The notes: a model not told the origin generated them from the letters alone. A DNA stretch of 64,000 nt from Segatella copri DSM 18205 (GCF_025151535.1 NZ_CP102288.1:1121501-1185500), one strand, 5' to 3'. Positions 37,901-45,018 are shown, counted from the first letter of the stretch. Numbers and translations are program-made.

Positions 37901-38350
37901 ATTACCATACAGACTGTCTGGCACATAGTGAAACAGATTGGTTCAAACTTCGACATCGAGTTTAAGGTTGAAGCCTACAGAGATGACAAGGGCAATGCCA
38001 ACAAGATATGCACCAACATGCCATCTTCTGAAGTGCGTGACAAATGGTTGACGAACTTCACAAATGCATGGATAGATGACCTCAAATATGATCAGAACAT
38101 AGAAGGTCATTTACTCCCTGTCGTTTCCGTTCCTAAGCGTACTCTCACCCATTGGCGAGTATTGTCAATAACTTGTGGTAACAAGAAGCTCTCTATCTAT
38201 CCAGATGGAGGTTTCATCAACGAGTGGAACATTGCCCGTCAGCCAAATGGCGAACGATTCGAAGTAGAGACAATAACCTACGACACAAAGATTTATCTCT
38301 ATCGTAATAAGGATATTAAATTTGATATAGCAATAGAAGATACGAAATGA
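31952..38350 (+). CDS. Giant DEAD/DEAH-box helicase with DUF1998 domain (DruE-like)
   Basis: 2132 residues. Helicase lobe 1: GTGSGKT (115-121), DETH (284-287), SAT (about 320). Zinc-ribbon-like pairs CKHC (483-486) and CCPYC (578-582) follow. Helicase lobe 2: QRAGRSGR (1151-1158, motif VI). A second cysteine group (CFCPKC, 1547-1552) leads into a DUF1998 domain (about 1640-1710) with FTLGIAFTQTLVDILG and IFDCNPGGAGYANQM. This build (helicase plus DUF1998 in one chain of about 2000 residues) is that of DruE in Druantia; DISARM splits it into DrmA and DrmB. It probably translocates on DNA and is the motor of the system. It overlaps mcrB by four bases (ATGA). Confidence 0.85.
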   Translation: MNFSELYNNNRTAVERALVAMWCGESNNDSQRSYIKQMKTLIGNLFAPENAVPVVQCMNSYIPVAPEKAEEAKALVGKLWNFKYSPYEHQYKCWDVLLRQRTADDKPKSVVVTTGTGSGKTECFMMPLIHDLSQNALPNEIQALFLYPLNALMEDQKERLEELLTVAESSTGTRLTYTVYNGDLPEMEPKNTDKSDDAEKMRRRIEHVTGGKYEWVKKDPDGQGHYELKDSKYPHMIYTRKDVRNNPPHIVLTNPTMLEYILLRGADAKLIVAGKHSLRWVAIDETHSYTGAGAAELAMLLRRVLLAFKVNAQNVRFATSSATFGNGEDKEKDERELKEFIAGITGVRADQVEAIGGKRIGEKEIPKGEDEDRWRKIFKADYISLDELYPEKASISQKLQWLDEMCQREEDRCKAEGLKMPVCKLKVHYFYRVPNNGLFVRLNEFADGSFKIYTENAIGKKIGEDALSLTPIEEAPLLELSRCKHCGEYVALASVNTEDWTYEAIATDDSDMFDLDMAENNDNSTKKYAIFGLSNEKNMKGDGNVKFRLVPGGKLQPLAPADEKETGNWHVVGNIQGCCPYCNAKQTKNHNTDQDVEGDANGNMEDNRLQKFRLSADFISRMMAPSILDQLDKGDSKTGGIVLHDGQQYISFVDSRQAAAKATLKQNLEQERMWFNSTIYHELCRRKANGLTKEAAMAQILAAVQADPMSMMKYTPMMANLQSPDPKVVQKQLDEMSCKYMTWSEIVELLKNDPYCPVFASVFVKRSGDSDEVEDGLPSDEIIDKYIQSIMVMYLAHRPASAASPETLGLFETCYPQLEKIKLPKAVEDFNDLLDNPVNQITEEDWRNLMQVYLDYTVRSNQSFYLRIPGNDKIDIFSTVRFATEKPRRRPFNKPKLEEGKVSTARIVRYLCALIARDDNTLTMNDAQRQYFHEISAVIDSLWETLTGDEYKILQVGQRLDDTGHFVNEKDNAPRFNLNDLCFKLYDDVYLCDTKADGNRHAVCLRPIGNNFKRFSPYLEGTTPVELREDLHEQWEAFPYYKGSAKEGDKKTIESWAKTHRALLWNNNIWGTDGVFSDRLEDIHAFPNLFVQQEHTAQVDKSVARGLQSKFKDHTINILACSTTMEMGVDLGNLEVVLLSSVPPLPANYKQRAGRSGRNNKVRSACITLCGSDVIGLRTLSNPIDKIISRPVRVPSVDLKSPQVIQRHVNSFLVRAFGVFTEGANGGRLTQKVADYYTPFEVKVINGKIEFVKDNSSNADPNDLLGDPKGTMYEKFNILCSKQLEPEVREDLMKLLSGTVYDDQINQVVKNAQEINERCYSELRNKLIDYKTAFSGGGPITDKFRIKLKMQYIEVLYKRLLNFWATSRFTPNANMPVNVLTLDLNSNGKKDFFTPMTSSNPSYSLRDAIAQYAPGNSVAVDGVVYIVRGIEITNMYDDNHKTYKTIYRNSDKTVINDSTLSNQIKWTVNDNYGLELIQPVGFMPDMNEDKTRIMDSNVYTRVSAQLIDADDWANNVTEPHLFSVRPNSDSGNAKILYYNEGKGYGYCFCPKCGRTVLEEDVADKDEPLKFPYEFNNITPEKKEGKPEKPKYHFAITGKEMRKACCCSHDASKVKRNVIIGDTIQTDYSEIRIRHKGKNKWMSNRDEEENLLFTLGIAFTQTLVDILGKERGAVDFAIMPNGHLCIFDCNPGGAGYANQMANIQVMKDVIKATKKLLMEAREKKSKDMLLDKFTLRYAKFVDVDAALAWIEEEEEVGDTVPQNIKDAFPGTSPSQTTLYDLEKAFAASHQELVLFADNDYTEWDYEDRENGWQPQFMNRFVIKSQTTTFCLMESEQTAIVEPVVAMCREIKAWAKGSDVKKMKNPWASKCLYPIAYIDGSLYFMSSKEHAQLNAQWGNDTMFFVRTDNPIASAKSMDLSYKPSAMLLKLAGDEFKEIHTYQLGEILQTKSNGLIDEFISYAKQNGGNLKISYQDEHLKSIMGMMITIQTVWHIVKQIGSNFDIEFKVEAYRDDKGNANKICTNMPSSEVRDKWLTNFTNAWIDDLKYDQNIEGHLLPVVSVPKRTLTHWRVLSITCGNKKLSIYPDGGFINEWNIARQPNGERFEVETITYDTKIYLYRNKDIKFDIAIEDTK

Positions 38351-40359
38351 ATTTAAGAGATATAGTCACATTATTCAAGAATCACCAAATCCAATATGGG
38401 CTAAATGGTGATTCTGAAAACCAAATGCAAGAATTATATAAATGGGAATTGGTGTCCAAACAAAATGGACACCCAGACCCTAATGCTGTAGATTTTTCTA
38501 AAGAGATTAATTCACTGGAATTTAAGAATCTATGTTTTAGTTCACAGATTACCGCAATTAGAAATTTTGTGAAATATGAACCAGAAGAGTATAGAAAACT
38601 CTTTAGAGCACTATTTGATGAAAATATCCTTCTACAAGAAAGAATAGAAAACTTTACTGAAAGCTGCAAAACATTATGGGATGACAAGATCAAAGCAAAG
38701 TTTACCAATCATACGAGTGCAATGTGTGATGAGCGACTTATCAGTTGTTTCCTGACATTCCATAATCCTCAGAAATATACTTTTTATAAAAATGATGTAT
38801 ATAAGAATTTATGTAAGCTTTTAGGGGTTAAGCCACGAAAGGCAGGTCTAAAGCTTGTTCATTTTTACGAATTACTGGATCAATACGTTATTCCAGAGAT
38901 TGAGAAAGAGAATGAATTGATTTTGTCCATCAATGACGAAATAAAGAATAATGGATGTATTAAAAGTATGCCACTTACAGCCCAAACGGTATTGTGGTAC
39001 TATAATAGGGCATTATTAAAAAATACAGATACTGACAAGGAAGATAATGAAAATGATCTTGTTGAAACAAAAATAGACAGCACTATGATGTATCAAAAAT
39101 ATATTGACTTGCTTAAAGAAAGCAAGAACTTAGTTCTGACTGGTGCTCCTGGTACCGGTAAGACCTTTATGGCACAGGCCATAGCAAAAGAAATGGGATG
39201 TGGTAAGTACGAAATGTGCTTTGTGCAATTTCATCCCTCTTACGACTATACTGATTTTGTAGAAGGTCTAAGACCTATCATGATGTCTGAAGGACAGATG
39301 GGATTTGAGCGTAAAGATGGAATTTTCAAAGAGTTTTGCAAAAAAGCTATCAAGAATTTGGAGGACAGCAAAAAAACTCTCACTGAGTTATCGGAAGAAA
39401 AATCACTGAATGATAAATATAATACAGTTATTGATAAAATTAATAATGGTGATTTGAATGAATTTAAGCTCAAAACAAACGGAAAATCCATGGAAGTGGT
39501 TAAGGTTACAGACTTTAATAACATAGAACTGAAAACTCCTGGAACTAGTAGTAATCGTACTTATACCGTTTCTTTTGACAGATTGGCAAAACTTGCAAAA
39601 GTATTTACTACAACAGAGTCTTTGAACAATATTTCAAACATTAGCGATGCTGTAAGGGATGCTATTGGAGGTTGTCATGCTTCAGCTTACTGGGCTGTAC
39701 TTAAAGAAGTGTACAAACAAAAGAACATTTCAACATTAACAGCAAGTAACGTAGTCAAAAAAGATTTTGTTTTCATCATTGATGAAATCAATCGTGGAGA
39801 GGCTTCAAAAATATTTGGTGAACTATTCTATGCCATTGACCCTGGTTATAGAGGCAAGAAAGATATTCGAGTAAAGACTCAATATCAGAACCTTGTCCCT
39901 GAAACAGATGTATTTGCAGAAGGATTTTATATTCCTGAGAACGTATTCATTCTTGGTACAATGAATGATATAGACCGTAGCATCGAGAGCATGGACTTTG
40001 CTATGCGTCGCAGATTTACTTGGAAGGAAATAAAGCCAGAAGATACACAATCTATGCTCGACAAACTCGAATGTGCCACTAAGGCAAAGAATGTTATGGT
40101 AAGATTGAATAATGAGATATCCAAGATTGAAGGGCTTGGACCTGCCTACCAGGTTGGACCATCATACTTCTTAAAGTTGGGTGATAATGGTGGAAACTTT
40201 GAAAAGCTGTGGAATATGAATATCGAACCATTGCTTCGAGAATATATCCGTGGTTTCCGCAAATCAGAAGAAATCATGGAGAAGTTGAGAAATGCTTACT
40301 TCGATACCAAAGAAAGCAACTCAAATATTAATGATAACGAATTTGTCGATGAGAATTAA
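38347..40359 (+). CDS. mcrB: McrB-like AAA+ GTPase
   Basis: 670 residues. The N-terminal 245 residues are the variable DNA-recognition part. The AAA+ motor follows: GAPGTGKT (266-273, Walker A), FIIDEINRGE (DEINR at 479-483, Walker B) and MNDIDRS (539-545), the McrB-specific signature for GTP binding. A 90-residue insertion (about 335-440) between Walker A and B is longer than in E. coli McrB. McrB forms a hexamer that recognises modified cytosine or other DNA and drives the McrC nuclease. It overlaps the helicase gene by 4 and mcrC by 11 bases. The N-terminal domain does not show an obvious EVE/YTH motif. Confidence 0.9.
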   Translation: MNLRDIVTLFKNHQIQYGLNGDSENQMQELYKWELVSKQNGHPDPNAVDFSKEINSLEFKNLCFSSQITAIRNFVKYEPEEYRKLFRALFDENILLQERIENFTESCKTLWDDKIKAKFTNHTSAMCDERLISCFLTFHNPQKYTFYKNDVYKNLCKLLGVKPRKAGLKLVHFYELLDQYVIPEIEKENELILSINDEIKNNGCIKSMPLTAQTVLWYYNRALLKNTDTDKEDNENDLVETKIDSTMMYQKYIDLLKESKNLVLTGAPGTGKTFMAQAIAKEMGCGKYEMCFVQFHPSYDYTDFVEGLRPIMMSEGQMGFERKDGIFKEFCKKAIKNLEDSKKTLTELSEEKSLNDKYNTVIDKINNGDLNEFKLKTNGKSMEVVKVTDFNNIELKTPGTSSNRTYTVSFDRLAKLAKVFTTTESLNNISNISDAVRDAIGGCHASAYWAVLKEVYKQKNISTLTASNVVKKDFVFIIDEINRGEASKIFGELFYAIDPGYRGKKDIRVKTQYQNLVPETDVFAEGFYIPENVFILGTMNDIDRSIESMDFAMRRRFTWKEIKPEDTQSMLDKLECATKAKNVMVRLNNEISKIEGLGPAYQVGPSYFLKLGDNGGNFEKLWNMNIEPLLREYIRGFRKSEEIMEKLRNAYFDTKESNSNINDNEFVDEN

Positions 40360-41677
40360 CTTAACAGATAATAATATTGGACAGGTGGAAGCTGGGACAT
40401 TTCTTCGTAAAGATGTCTCAGCTTTATTCCCTATTGCCGACAAGACAATAGCTCAATTATGTCATGAAAATGAGAATCTGCTAATATTTCCCTATAGTAT
40501 AGAGGATTCTGACGATAAAGTCGGTGATGCTTCTGTTATGACCATTCTAAATACAAGTGACTCTGAAAAGGTACGTATTACCACAGGAAATGTGATGGGT
40601 TTTATCGGTGTAGGAAACCTGCAGATAAAAATTAAATCCCGTTTTGACGAAGGACGCGATGACTATCTCTTACATTACATGCTTCAAAAGGTCTTTTCAT
40701 TCAATCTCTTTGACCTTAATCACAACAACGAAAAAGAGGATGTATTTGACTTTATTATGTTTATGTTCCCTCACTTGCTAAGGAACGCAATGCGCCAGGG
40801 CATATACAGAGAGTATCAGAACTTCAAACATAACGATGCCAAATTAAAAGGTACTATTGACTGGGGTCGCCATATTGCCCAAAACATTCCGTTTGCAGGA
40901 AATGTGGCATACTCCACTCGTGAATATACCTATGACAATGACATGACGGAGTTAATCCGTCATACAATTGAGTTTATGAAGTCAAAGAGACATGGTCAAT
41001 CCGTATTAGGTTTAGATCAGGAAACTATAGATAATGTAAAATCTATAATTTCACTAACTCCTTCATATAACAAAAATGAGCGAAGTGCAATTATTGGTAA
41101 GAACCTAAGACATAAGAGTCATCCTTACTATACGGAATACCAGCCCCTGCAATGCCTTTGCTTACAAATTCTAAGAATGGAAGAAGTAAAGTACGGAGAA
41201 ACTGATGAGGAGATTTGCGGTATTCTGTTTGATGGAGCTTGGCTTTGGGAAGAGTATCTGAATACGATTCTACAAAAAGAGGGATTCAAGCATCCAGAAA
41301 ACAAGAAACATAAAGGCGGCATCTATTTGTTTGAAGATCATAGTGGAATCCGTTATCCAGATTTCTATAAAGATGATATTGTTCTCGATGCAAAATACAA
41401 GAAGCTTGAAAGTTATGAAAAGGTTTCAAAAGTTAATCGTGATGACCTTCATCAGTTAATCACATACATCACTAACTTACAGGCCTCAAAAGGAGTTTTT
41501 ATAGCTCCTTTGTCTGAGAGACAGCAGAAAATTCCAAAATCACGGTTGAAGGACTCATCTGCTGCTCTATATATTTTGGGTATTGAAATTTGCAAAATGT
41601 CCACATCTTATGCGGACTTTTGCGAAACGATGAAAGCCCAAGAAGCATTCTTTGTAGATACATTAAGACAATTATAA
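40349..41677 (+). CDS. mcrC: McrC-like nuclease subunit
   Basis: 442 residues from ATG 40349; an in-frame start at 40292 would add 19 residues with an unusual N-terminus that overlaps mcrB deeply, so 40349 is preferred. The N-terminal beta-barrel part (MRINLTDNNIGQVEAGTFL, ITTGNVMGFIGVGNLQIKI) activates McrB; the C-terminal half is a PD-(D/E)xK nuclease, RYPDFYKDDIVLDAKYK, with D338, D347 and K349. It is the last gene of the island and is followed by a clear terminator. Its partner is the McrB just upstream. Confidence 0.9.
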   Translation: MRINLTDNNIGQVEAGTFLRKDVSALFPIADKTIAQLCHENENLLIFPYSIEDSDDKVGDASVMTILNTSDSEKVRITTGNVMGFIGVGNLQIKIKSRFDEGRDDYLLHYMLQKVFSFNLFDLNHNNEKEDVFDFIMFMFPHLLRNAMRQGIYREYQNFKHNDAKLKGTIDWGRHIAQNIPFAGNVAYSTREYTYDNDMTELIRHTIEFMKSKRHGQSVLGLDQETIDNVKSIISLTPSYNKNERSAIIGKNLRHKSHPYYTEYQPLQCLCLQILRMEEVKYGETDEEICGILFDGAWLWEEYLNTILQKEGFKHPENKKHKGGIYLFEDHSGIRYPDFYKDDIVLDAKYKKLESYEKVSKVNRDDLHQLITYITNLQASKGVFIAPLSERQQKIPKSRLKDSSAALYILGIEICKMSTSYADFCETMKAQEAFFVDTLRQL

Positions 41678-41695
41678 TAGGTCAAATAACATATT

Positions 41696-41730
41696 AAAGC
41701 AGGAAGAAACAGTTCTTTCTGCTTTTTTTT
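41696..41730 (+). terminator. Terminator of the defence island
   Basis: AAAGCAGGAAGAA (41696-41708) pairs with TTCTTTCTGCTTT (41713-41725, one mismatch), followed by T residues to 41730. Confidence 0.85.
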
Positions 41731-41751
41731 CTATCATTCTTGCACATTCTT

Positions 41752-41792
41752 TTGATTGTGCAGATAGACTGCACAATCAATTCATACCTTTG
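41752..41792 (+). promoter_or_regulatory. Promoter with perfect 12-bp inverted repeat
   Basis: TTGATTGTGCAG (41752-41763) and its exact complement (41769-41780) are five bases apart, and the -7 box TACCTTTG (41785-41792) follows four bases later. The repeat covers the -33 zone, so it looks like an operator; it could also be a hairpin. It drives the small ORF at 41824 and the lipoprotein at 42003. Confidence 0.7.
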
Positions 41793-41823
41793 CAGCAGAA
41801 GTTAAACATTAATAGGAAAAGGT

Positions 41824-41991
41824 ATGGGACTATTCGATTTCTTATTTTCAAGCCACAATAGTGGTTATTGCGATCGTGATGAGTATGAAGGCATCGAGAA
41901 TGATGAGTGCTATGACGATAATTGCGGTTGGCAGTTACCTTCATCGTCAGGATTATCAAAACAAAACATAGAAAAAGTATTATTAATTTAA
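41824..41991 (+). CDS. Small acidic cysteine-containing protein, unknown
   Basis: 55 residues beginning MGLFDFLFSSHNSGYCDRDE, with three cysteines and many D/E residues (EYEGIENDECYDDNCG). It is 32 bases downstream of a good promoter and 11 bases before the lipoprotein gene, which supports it being expressed. The N-terminus MGLFDFLF resembles the opening of other small cytoplasmic proteins of this phylum. I do not recognise the family. Confidence 0.5.
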   Translation: MGLFDFLFSSHNSGYCDRDEYEGIENDECYDDNCGWQLPSSSGLSKQNIEKVLLI

Positions 41992-42002
41992 AAAGTAACA
42001 TT

Positions 42003-42401
42003 ATGAAAAAGTATTTATTTTTCCTTCTTACCCTCGTGGTAGCATCTTTTGCATTCATATCATGCAGCAGTGATGACGATTCAGACAATGGAGACTATGA
42101 TAAGTCTATGATTGTAGGAACCTGGGAGATGACTGCAGTAAAGACATCTGAGTCTGGCACTTATGTTGACTGGCCTTTCAGAAAGACTTACGCCACATTC
42201 AATGCTGACGGTTCTTATTACGGCTCCGGATATTTCGGAACTGGTCGTGGAACATGGTCTTTGAAAGGAAACACACTAAACACATATGTTGAGGGTGAAC
42301 TATTTGCTTCTTATACCATCATTACTGCGACATCTACAGTTTCTGAGATGAAAATGTCTATAGGTGACGAAGCTATTTGGGTAAAATGCCAGAAGCAATG
42401 A
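42003..42401 (+). CDS. Small lipoprotein with lipocalin-like fold
   Basis: 132 residues from ATG 42003; an upstream in-frame extension to 41922 lacks a signal-like start and overlaps the small ORF. The signal peptide LFFLLTLVVASFAFISC ends in a lipobox cysteine, followed by SSDDDSDNGD, a surface-export-like acidic run. The rest is beta-rich: IVGTWEMTAV, YATFNADGSYYGSG, GTWSLKGNTLNTY, the pattern of the lipocalin-like lipoproteins (DUF4923/lipocalin_4 type). Role unknown. Intact. Confidence 0.75.
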   Translation: MKKYLFFLLTLVVASFAFISCSSDDDSDNGDYDKSMIVGTWEMTAVKTSESGTYVDWPFRKTYATFNADGSYYGSGYFGTGRGTWSLKGNTLNTYVEGELFASYTIITATSTVSEMKMSIGDEAIWVKCQKQ

Positions 42402-42414
42402 TGCTAATCAAGCA

Positions 42415-42799
42415 CTACTTTGTAATGCTTTGAACATACTTCAGAAGGATGACAGGGTCAAACACCTTGCCATCCTTTTTTGTTGTCAGGTGCAGATGAG
42501 GGCCAGTTGACATTCCGGAACTACCAGATACCCCAAGCACCTCTCCTGCATTGACAAACATCCCCTTTGAAATCCAAGAAAGCAGAAAGATGGCAATAAC
42601 TGATGGTATAGGCAGCAGTTCTGACTGTGACATACTTACCTGAGCGATTGTCATGGCCAACGCCAGGCACTTCCCCAGGAAACATAGAAAACACTTGCTC
42701 GTAATGAGCTGCCAAATCCACGCCATTGTGCATGATGGTCTTGTGCTTCACCGGGTGATTACGCATTCCAAACCTTGATCCCATATGCCTTCTTCCCAA
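42415..42799 (-). pseudogene. M23-type peptidase remnant, frameshifted
   Basis: The minus strand reads SRFGMRNHPVKHKTIMHNGV, then DLAAHYEQVFSM, then after a frame change ISKGMFVNAGEVLGVSGSSG and STGPHLHL. These are the metal-binding H-x(n)-D and HxH motifs of LytM/M23 peptidoglycan endopeptidases. The 5' half of the gene is lost; its place is taken by the HTH gene at 42759-43106, which overlaps this remnant by about 40 bases in another frame. Confidence 0.75.
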
Positions 42800-43106
42800 A
42801 GGCTACCATTTCCTCATAGAAATCTGCACGAAGACGTTCTGCCTTAAGTTGCTTCTTTAACTCTGCTACCTCCTTGACCAAATCTTTGTAGTCATCGGGA
42901 GTAATTTCTTTACCTTGTTTACTCATCTTTTCTGCCAATTCTGGATTTTCGGCTTCAAAGGTACGAATTTTACGCCAAACTGTAGAGCGACCTATACACA
43001 ATTTAACTGAAATCTCTTGTTGTGTTAGGTGCTCAAGAGTGTACAGACGGTACACTTCTTTGGTAAGTTCGACATCTTTCAGTGTTGCTTCTAATGATTC
43101 TTTCAT
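42759..43106 (-). CDS. Transposase OrfA-like helix-turn-helix protein (truncated)
   Basis: 115 residues with an N-terminal helix-turn-helix (YTLEHLTQQEISVKLCIGRS, TVWRKIRTFE) and a leucine-zipper-like helix (DLVKEVAELKKQLKAERLRA) followed by DFYEEMVAFGKKAYGI. This is the layout of the first ORF of IS3-type elements. The reading frame runs out into the M23 remnant, so the last residues are not native. No OrfB, with its DDE motif, and no terminal inverted repeats are seen, so this is an IS relic. Confidence 0.6.
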   Translation of the reverse strand: MKESLEATLKDVELTKEVYRLYTLEHLTQQEISVKLCIGRSTVWRKIRTFEAENPELAEKMSKQGKEITPDDYKDLVKEVAELKKQLKAERLRADFYEEMVAFGKKAYGIKVWNA

Positions 43107-43194
43107 GTAATTGAAACTTTAGGAGTCAACCATATTTACAAAAAGACACTACAATCAGACTTTATGTTATTTTATGTTTCATACTCTTTACAGT

Positions 43195-43320
43195 ATGATT
43201 ATTGAAGATGCGCTCCTAATTTATAAATTAGGTTAAATCAAGTCTGCTGACCCAACAAAACCAAGCAGTATGAATCCATTTCTGAATATAATTCGTATCT
43301 TTGCAGAAGAATCGTGCCTG
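43195..43320 (+). repeat. Degenerate copy of the promoter-bearing dispersed repeat
   Basis: AGGTTAAATCAAGT (43229 onwards) and GAATCCATTTCTGAATATA with TATCTTTGCAGAAG (43298 onwards) follow the same order as the repeats at 5828-5962 and 50725-50870, but with many changes. The TATCTTTG box would serve the DUF1653 gene. Confidence 0.55.
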
Positions 43321-43499
43321 AGCAGGTGTTATCCTGCCGTAAATGGCGCATAACTATCAAGTTATCAGTCAATAAAACATTTTGATCAAGCTGCAGGAGA
43401 AGATGATTGTGTCTCTGCCTCCTGTTTCTGCCAGCAAGATGCAGAAGCTCGACAGAGAGAAAACTGTAGTGAACCTCTATGTTGCCGGACATCCGATAG

Positions 43500-43706
43500 A
43501 TGAAATCTGGATTCCAGCACTTTAAGGGCGGCAAATACAAATTCATCCATTCTGCCTTCGACTCCGAGACTCAGGAGCGCATGGTGGTTTATCAGGCTCT
43601 CTATGGAGACCAAGCCTATTGGGTAAGACCGGAAGATATGTTCTTCGGGAAAGTAACAAGGGAAGGCAGAACTTTTAATCGTTTCACGGAAATAGATAAA
43701 TTCTAA
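43500..43706 (+). CDS. DUF1653 domain protein
   Basis: 68 residues: FQHFKGGKYKFIHSAFDSET, then MVVYQALYGDQAYWVRPEDM, ending RFTEIDKF. This is a complete DUF1653 domain (usual size about 65 residues), function unknown. In related genomes it is the C-terminal part of a fusion with a YqiA-type hydrolase; here the hydrolase part is missing, replaced by a 40-residue open frame (from about 43401) that I do not recognise. The first 65 bases repeat 6178-6242. It lies 10 bases before the HAD gene. Confidence 0.65.
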   Translation: MKSGFQHFKGGKYKFIHSAFDSETQERMVVYQALYGDQAYWVRPEDMFFGKVTREGRTFNRFTEIDKF

Positions 43707-43716
43707 CAACAGGAAA

Positions 43717-44358
43717 ATGAGCATGAAACAGATAGAAACACTCGTTTTTGATTATGGAGGTGTCATCGTGAATATTGATGATGTCTCTGTTGTGAAAGCC
43801 ATGGAGAGCCTGGGCGTTACGGCGTTCAAGCGGCTAATCCATGTCCGCAAAATCAAGAGACTGATGCACCAATATATCAATGGTCTGGTAGCAGAAGCAG
43901 AAACATTGAAAGAGATGCTGAGCCTTTGCCGCAAAGGAACCACAACCGGGGATATTGAGAAAGTCCTGGAAGAGTTGTGTGGCAATCTGCCCGTGGAAAG
44001 ACTGGAGGCATTGGTCAAGCTTCGGAAGCGATACAAGGTCTATCTGCTCAGCAACATCAACGATACGCTTTGGCAGAAATCGGTCAGTCAGATGAATCAG
44101 CTGGGATATTCCACAGAGGAGATGTTTGATGAAGTCTTCCTCTCATACGCCATGCGGAAAGAGAAGCCATCCGTCGAAATCTACGAAGAGATGACGCAGA
44201 AGACAGGATTGAATCCTGCCACCACTCTCTATTTCGATGACCGTGCAGAGAATGCCGAGGCTGGCAGAAATTTCGGCTTTCAGAGCGTACTGGTAAAGAC
44301 CAATCATCTGGAAGAGCATCAGGAATGGCAAGAAATTATCAAGAATATAAAAGAATAA
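43717..44358 (+). CDS. HAD-superfamily hydrolase (subfamily IA)
   Basis: 213 residues. Motif I is DYGGVIVNID: the first aspartate is present, but the usual DxD reads D-Y-G, as in the YihX/epoxide-hydrolase-like group. Motif II is LLSNI, the lysine motif is KPSVEIYE, and motif IV is LYFDDRAENAEAG. YihX-type enzymes remove phosphate from sugar phosphates. Start 43717 or the Met two codons later are both possible. It begins a same-strand run of small genes to 46205. Confidence 0.8.
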   Translation: MSMKQIETLVFDYGGVIVNIDDVSVVKAMESLGVTAFKRLIHVRKIKRLMHQYINGLVAEAETLKEMLSLCRKGTTTGDIEKVLEELCGNLPVERLEALVKLRKRYKVYLLSNINDTLWQKSVSQMNQLGYSTEEMFDEVFLSYAMRKEKPSVEIYEEMTQKTGLNPATTLYFDDRAENAEAGRNFGFQSVLVKTNHLEEHQEWQEIIKNIKE

Positions 44359-44362
44359 TCTT

Positions 44363-44740
44363 ATGCGCATAATAGGAAACTTACTTTGGTGGCTCTTCGG
44401 AGGTCTCGAAGCTGCCATCGGTTATTTCACCGGAAGTCTGGCTCTTGCATGTACTATCATCGGCATTCCGTTTGCAATACAGACATTCAAGATTGGTCTG
44501 CTCTGCCTATGGCCTTTTGGCTCTACAGTAAGAGAATCGAATAGTCCAACAGGTTGCATTCGCATCCCGTTGAATTTACTCTGGCTGATTTTCGGGGGAT
44601 TGTGGGCTTGCCTCATGCATCTGTTCTTCGGCTTTCTCTTATGTATAACGATCATCGGCATTCCTTGGGGAAAACAGCATTTCAAGATGGCCGGACTTTC
44701 GCTCGCACCATTCGGCAAGGATGTGGAGTTGGGATTTTAA
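44363..44740 (+). CDS. YccF-family membrane protein
   Basis: 125 residues. Two copies of the YccF domain occur (NLLWWLFGGLEAAIGYFTGS ... CTIIGIPFAIQTFKIG and NLLWLIFGGLWACLMHLFFG ... CITIIGIPWGKQHFKM), each with two hydrophobic helices, so it is an inner-membrane protein. The GIPFxxQxxK motif is diagnostic. Function unknown. Four bases after the HAD gene, probably in its operon. Confidence 0.85.
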   Translation: MRIIGNLLWWLFGGLEAAIGYFTGSLALACTIIGIPFAIQTFKIGLLCLWPFGSTVRESNSPTGCIRIPLNLLWLIFGGLWACLMHLFFGFLLCITIIGIPWGKQHFKMAGLSLAPFGKDVELGF

Positions 44741-44766
44741 AGTGATAAGAAGAAGTTGAAGGAAAT

Positions 44767-45006
44767 ATGGCAATAACTATTGATACAACAAACCTCTGCT
44801 CACATCTTCAAAAGAAGTTGTTTGAACCTGAGGGAGTATATTATCCTATCTGGCAAGCCATGCAGAATGATGAGGAGTTGACAGCCGTAGTTCGCTCACG
44901 ACAGCTTCATATTTATCGTAATGGCAAGAAGATTCTCATTCTCGCTGGCAAGGCTCAGCCGAAGATTATCAGAGAGGATAAACTGAATGAATTGATAATA
45001 AGATAA
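44767..45006 (+). CDS. Unknown small protein, possibly an N-terminal fragment
   Basis: 79 residues (EPEGVYYPIWQAMQNDEELT, VVRSRQLHIYRNGKKILILA). This looks like the first domain of a longer Bacteroidota protein that I cannot name, ending soon after REDKL. It may therefore be a truncated gene. It has no signal peptide and no catalytic motif. It lies 26 bases after the YccF gene and 12 before the AlkZ-related gene. Confidence 0.5.
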   Translation: MAITIDTTNLCSHLQKKLFEPEGVYYPIWQAMQNDEELTAVVRSRQLHIYRNGKKILILAGKAQPKIIREDKLNELIIR

Positions 45007-45018
45007 AGAACGAAGCTT

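Noticed and set aside
31952..38350. Reading the giant helicase as DISARM DrmA/DrmB
   Set aside because: DISARM splits helicase and DUF1998 between two proteins and comes with DrmC and its own methylase set; none of these is seen here. DruE-like fits better, though only a profile search can settle it.
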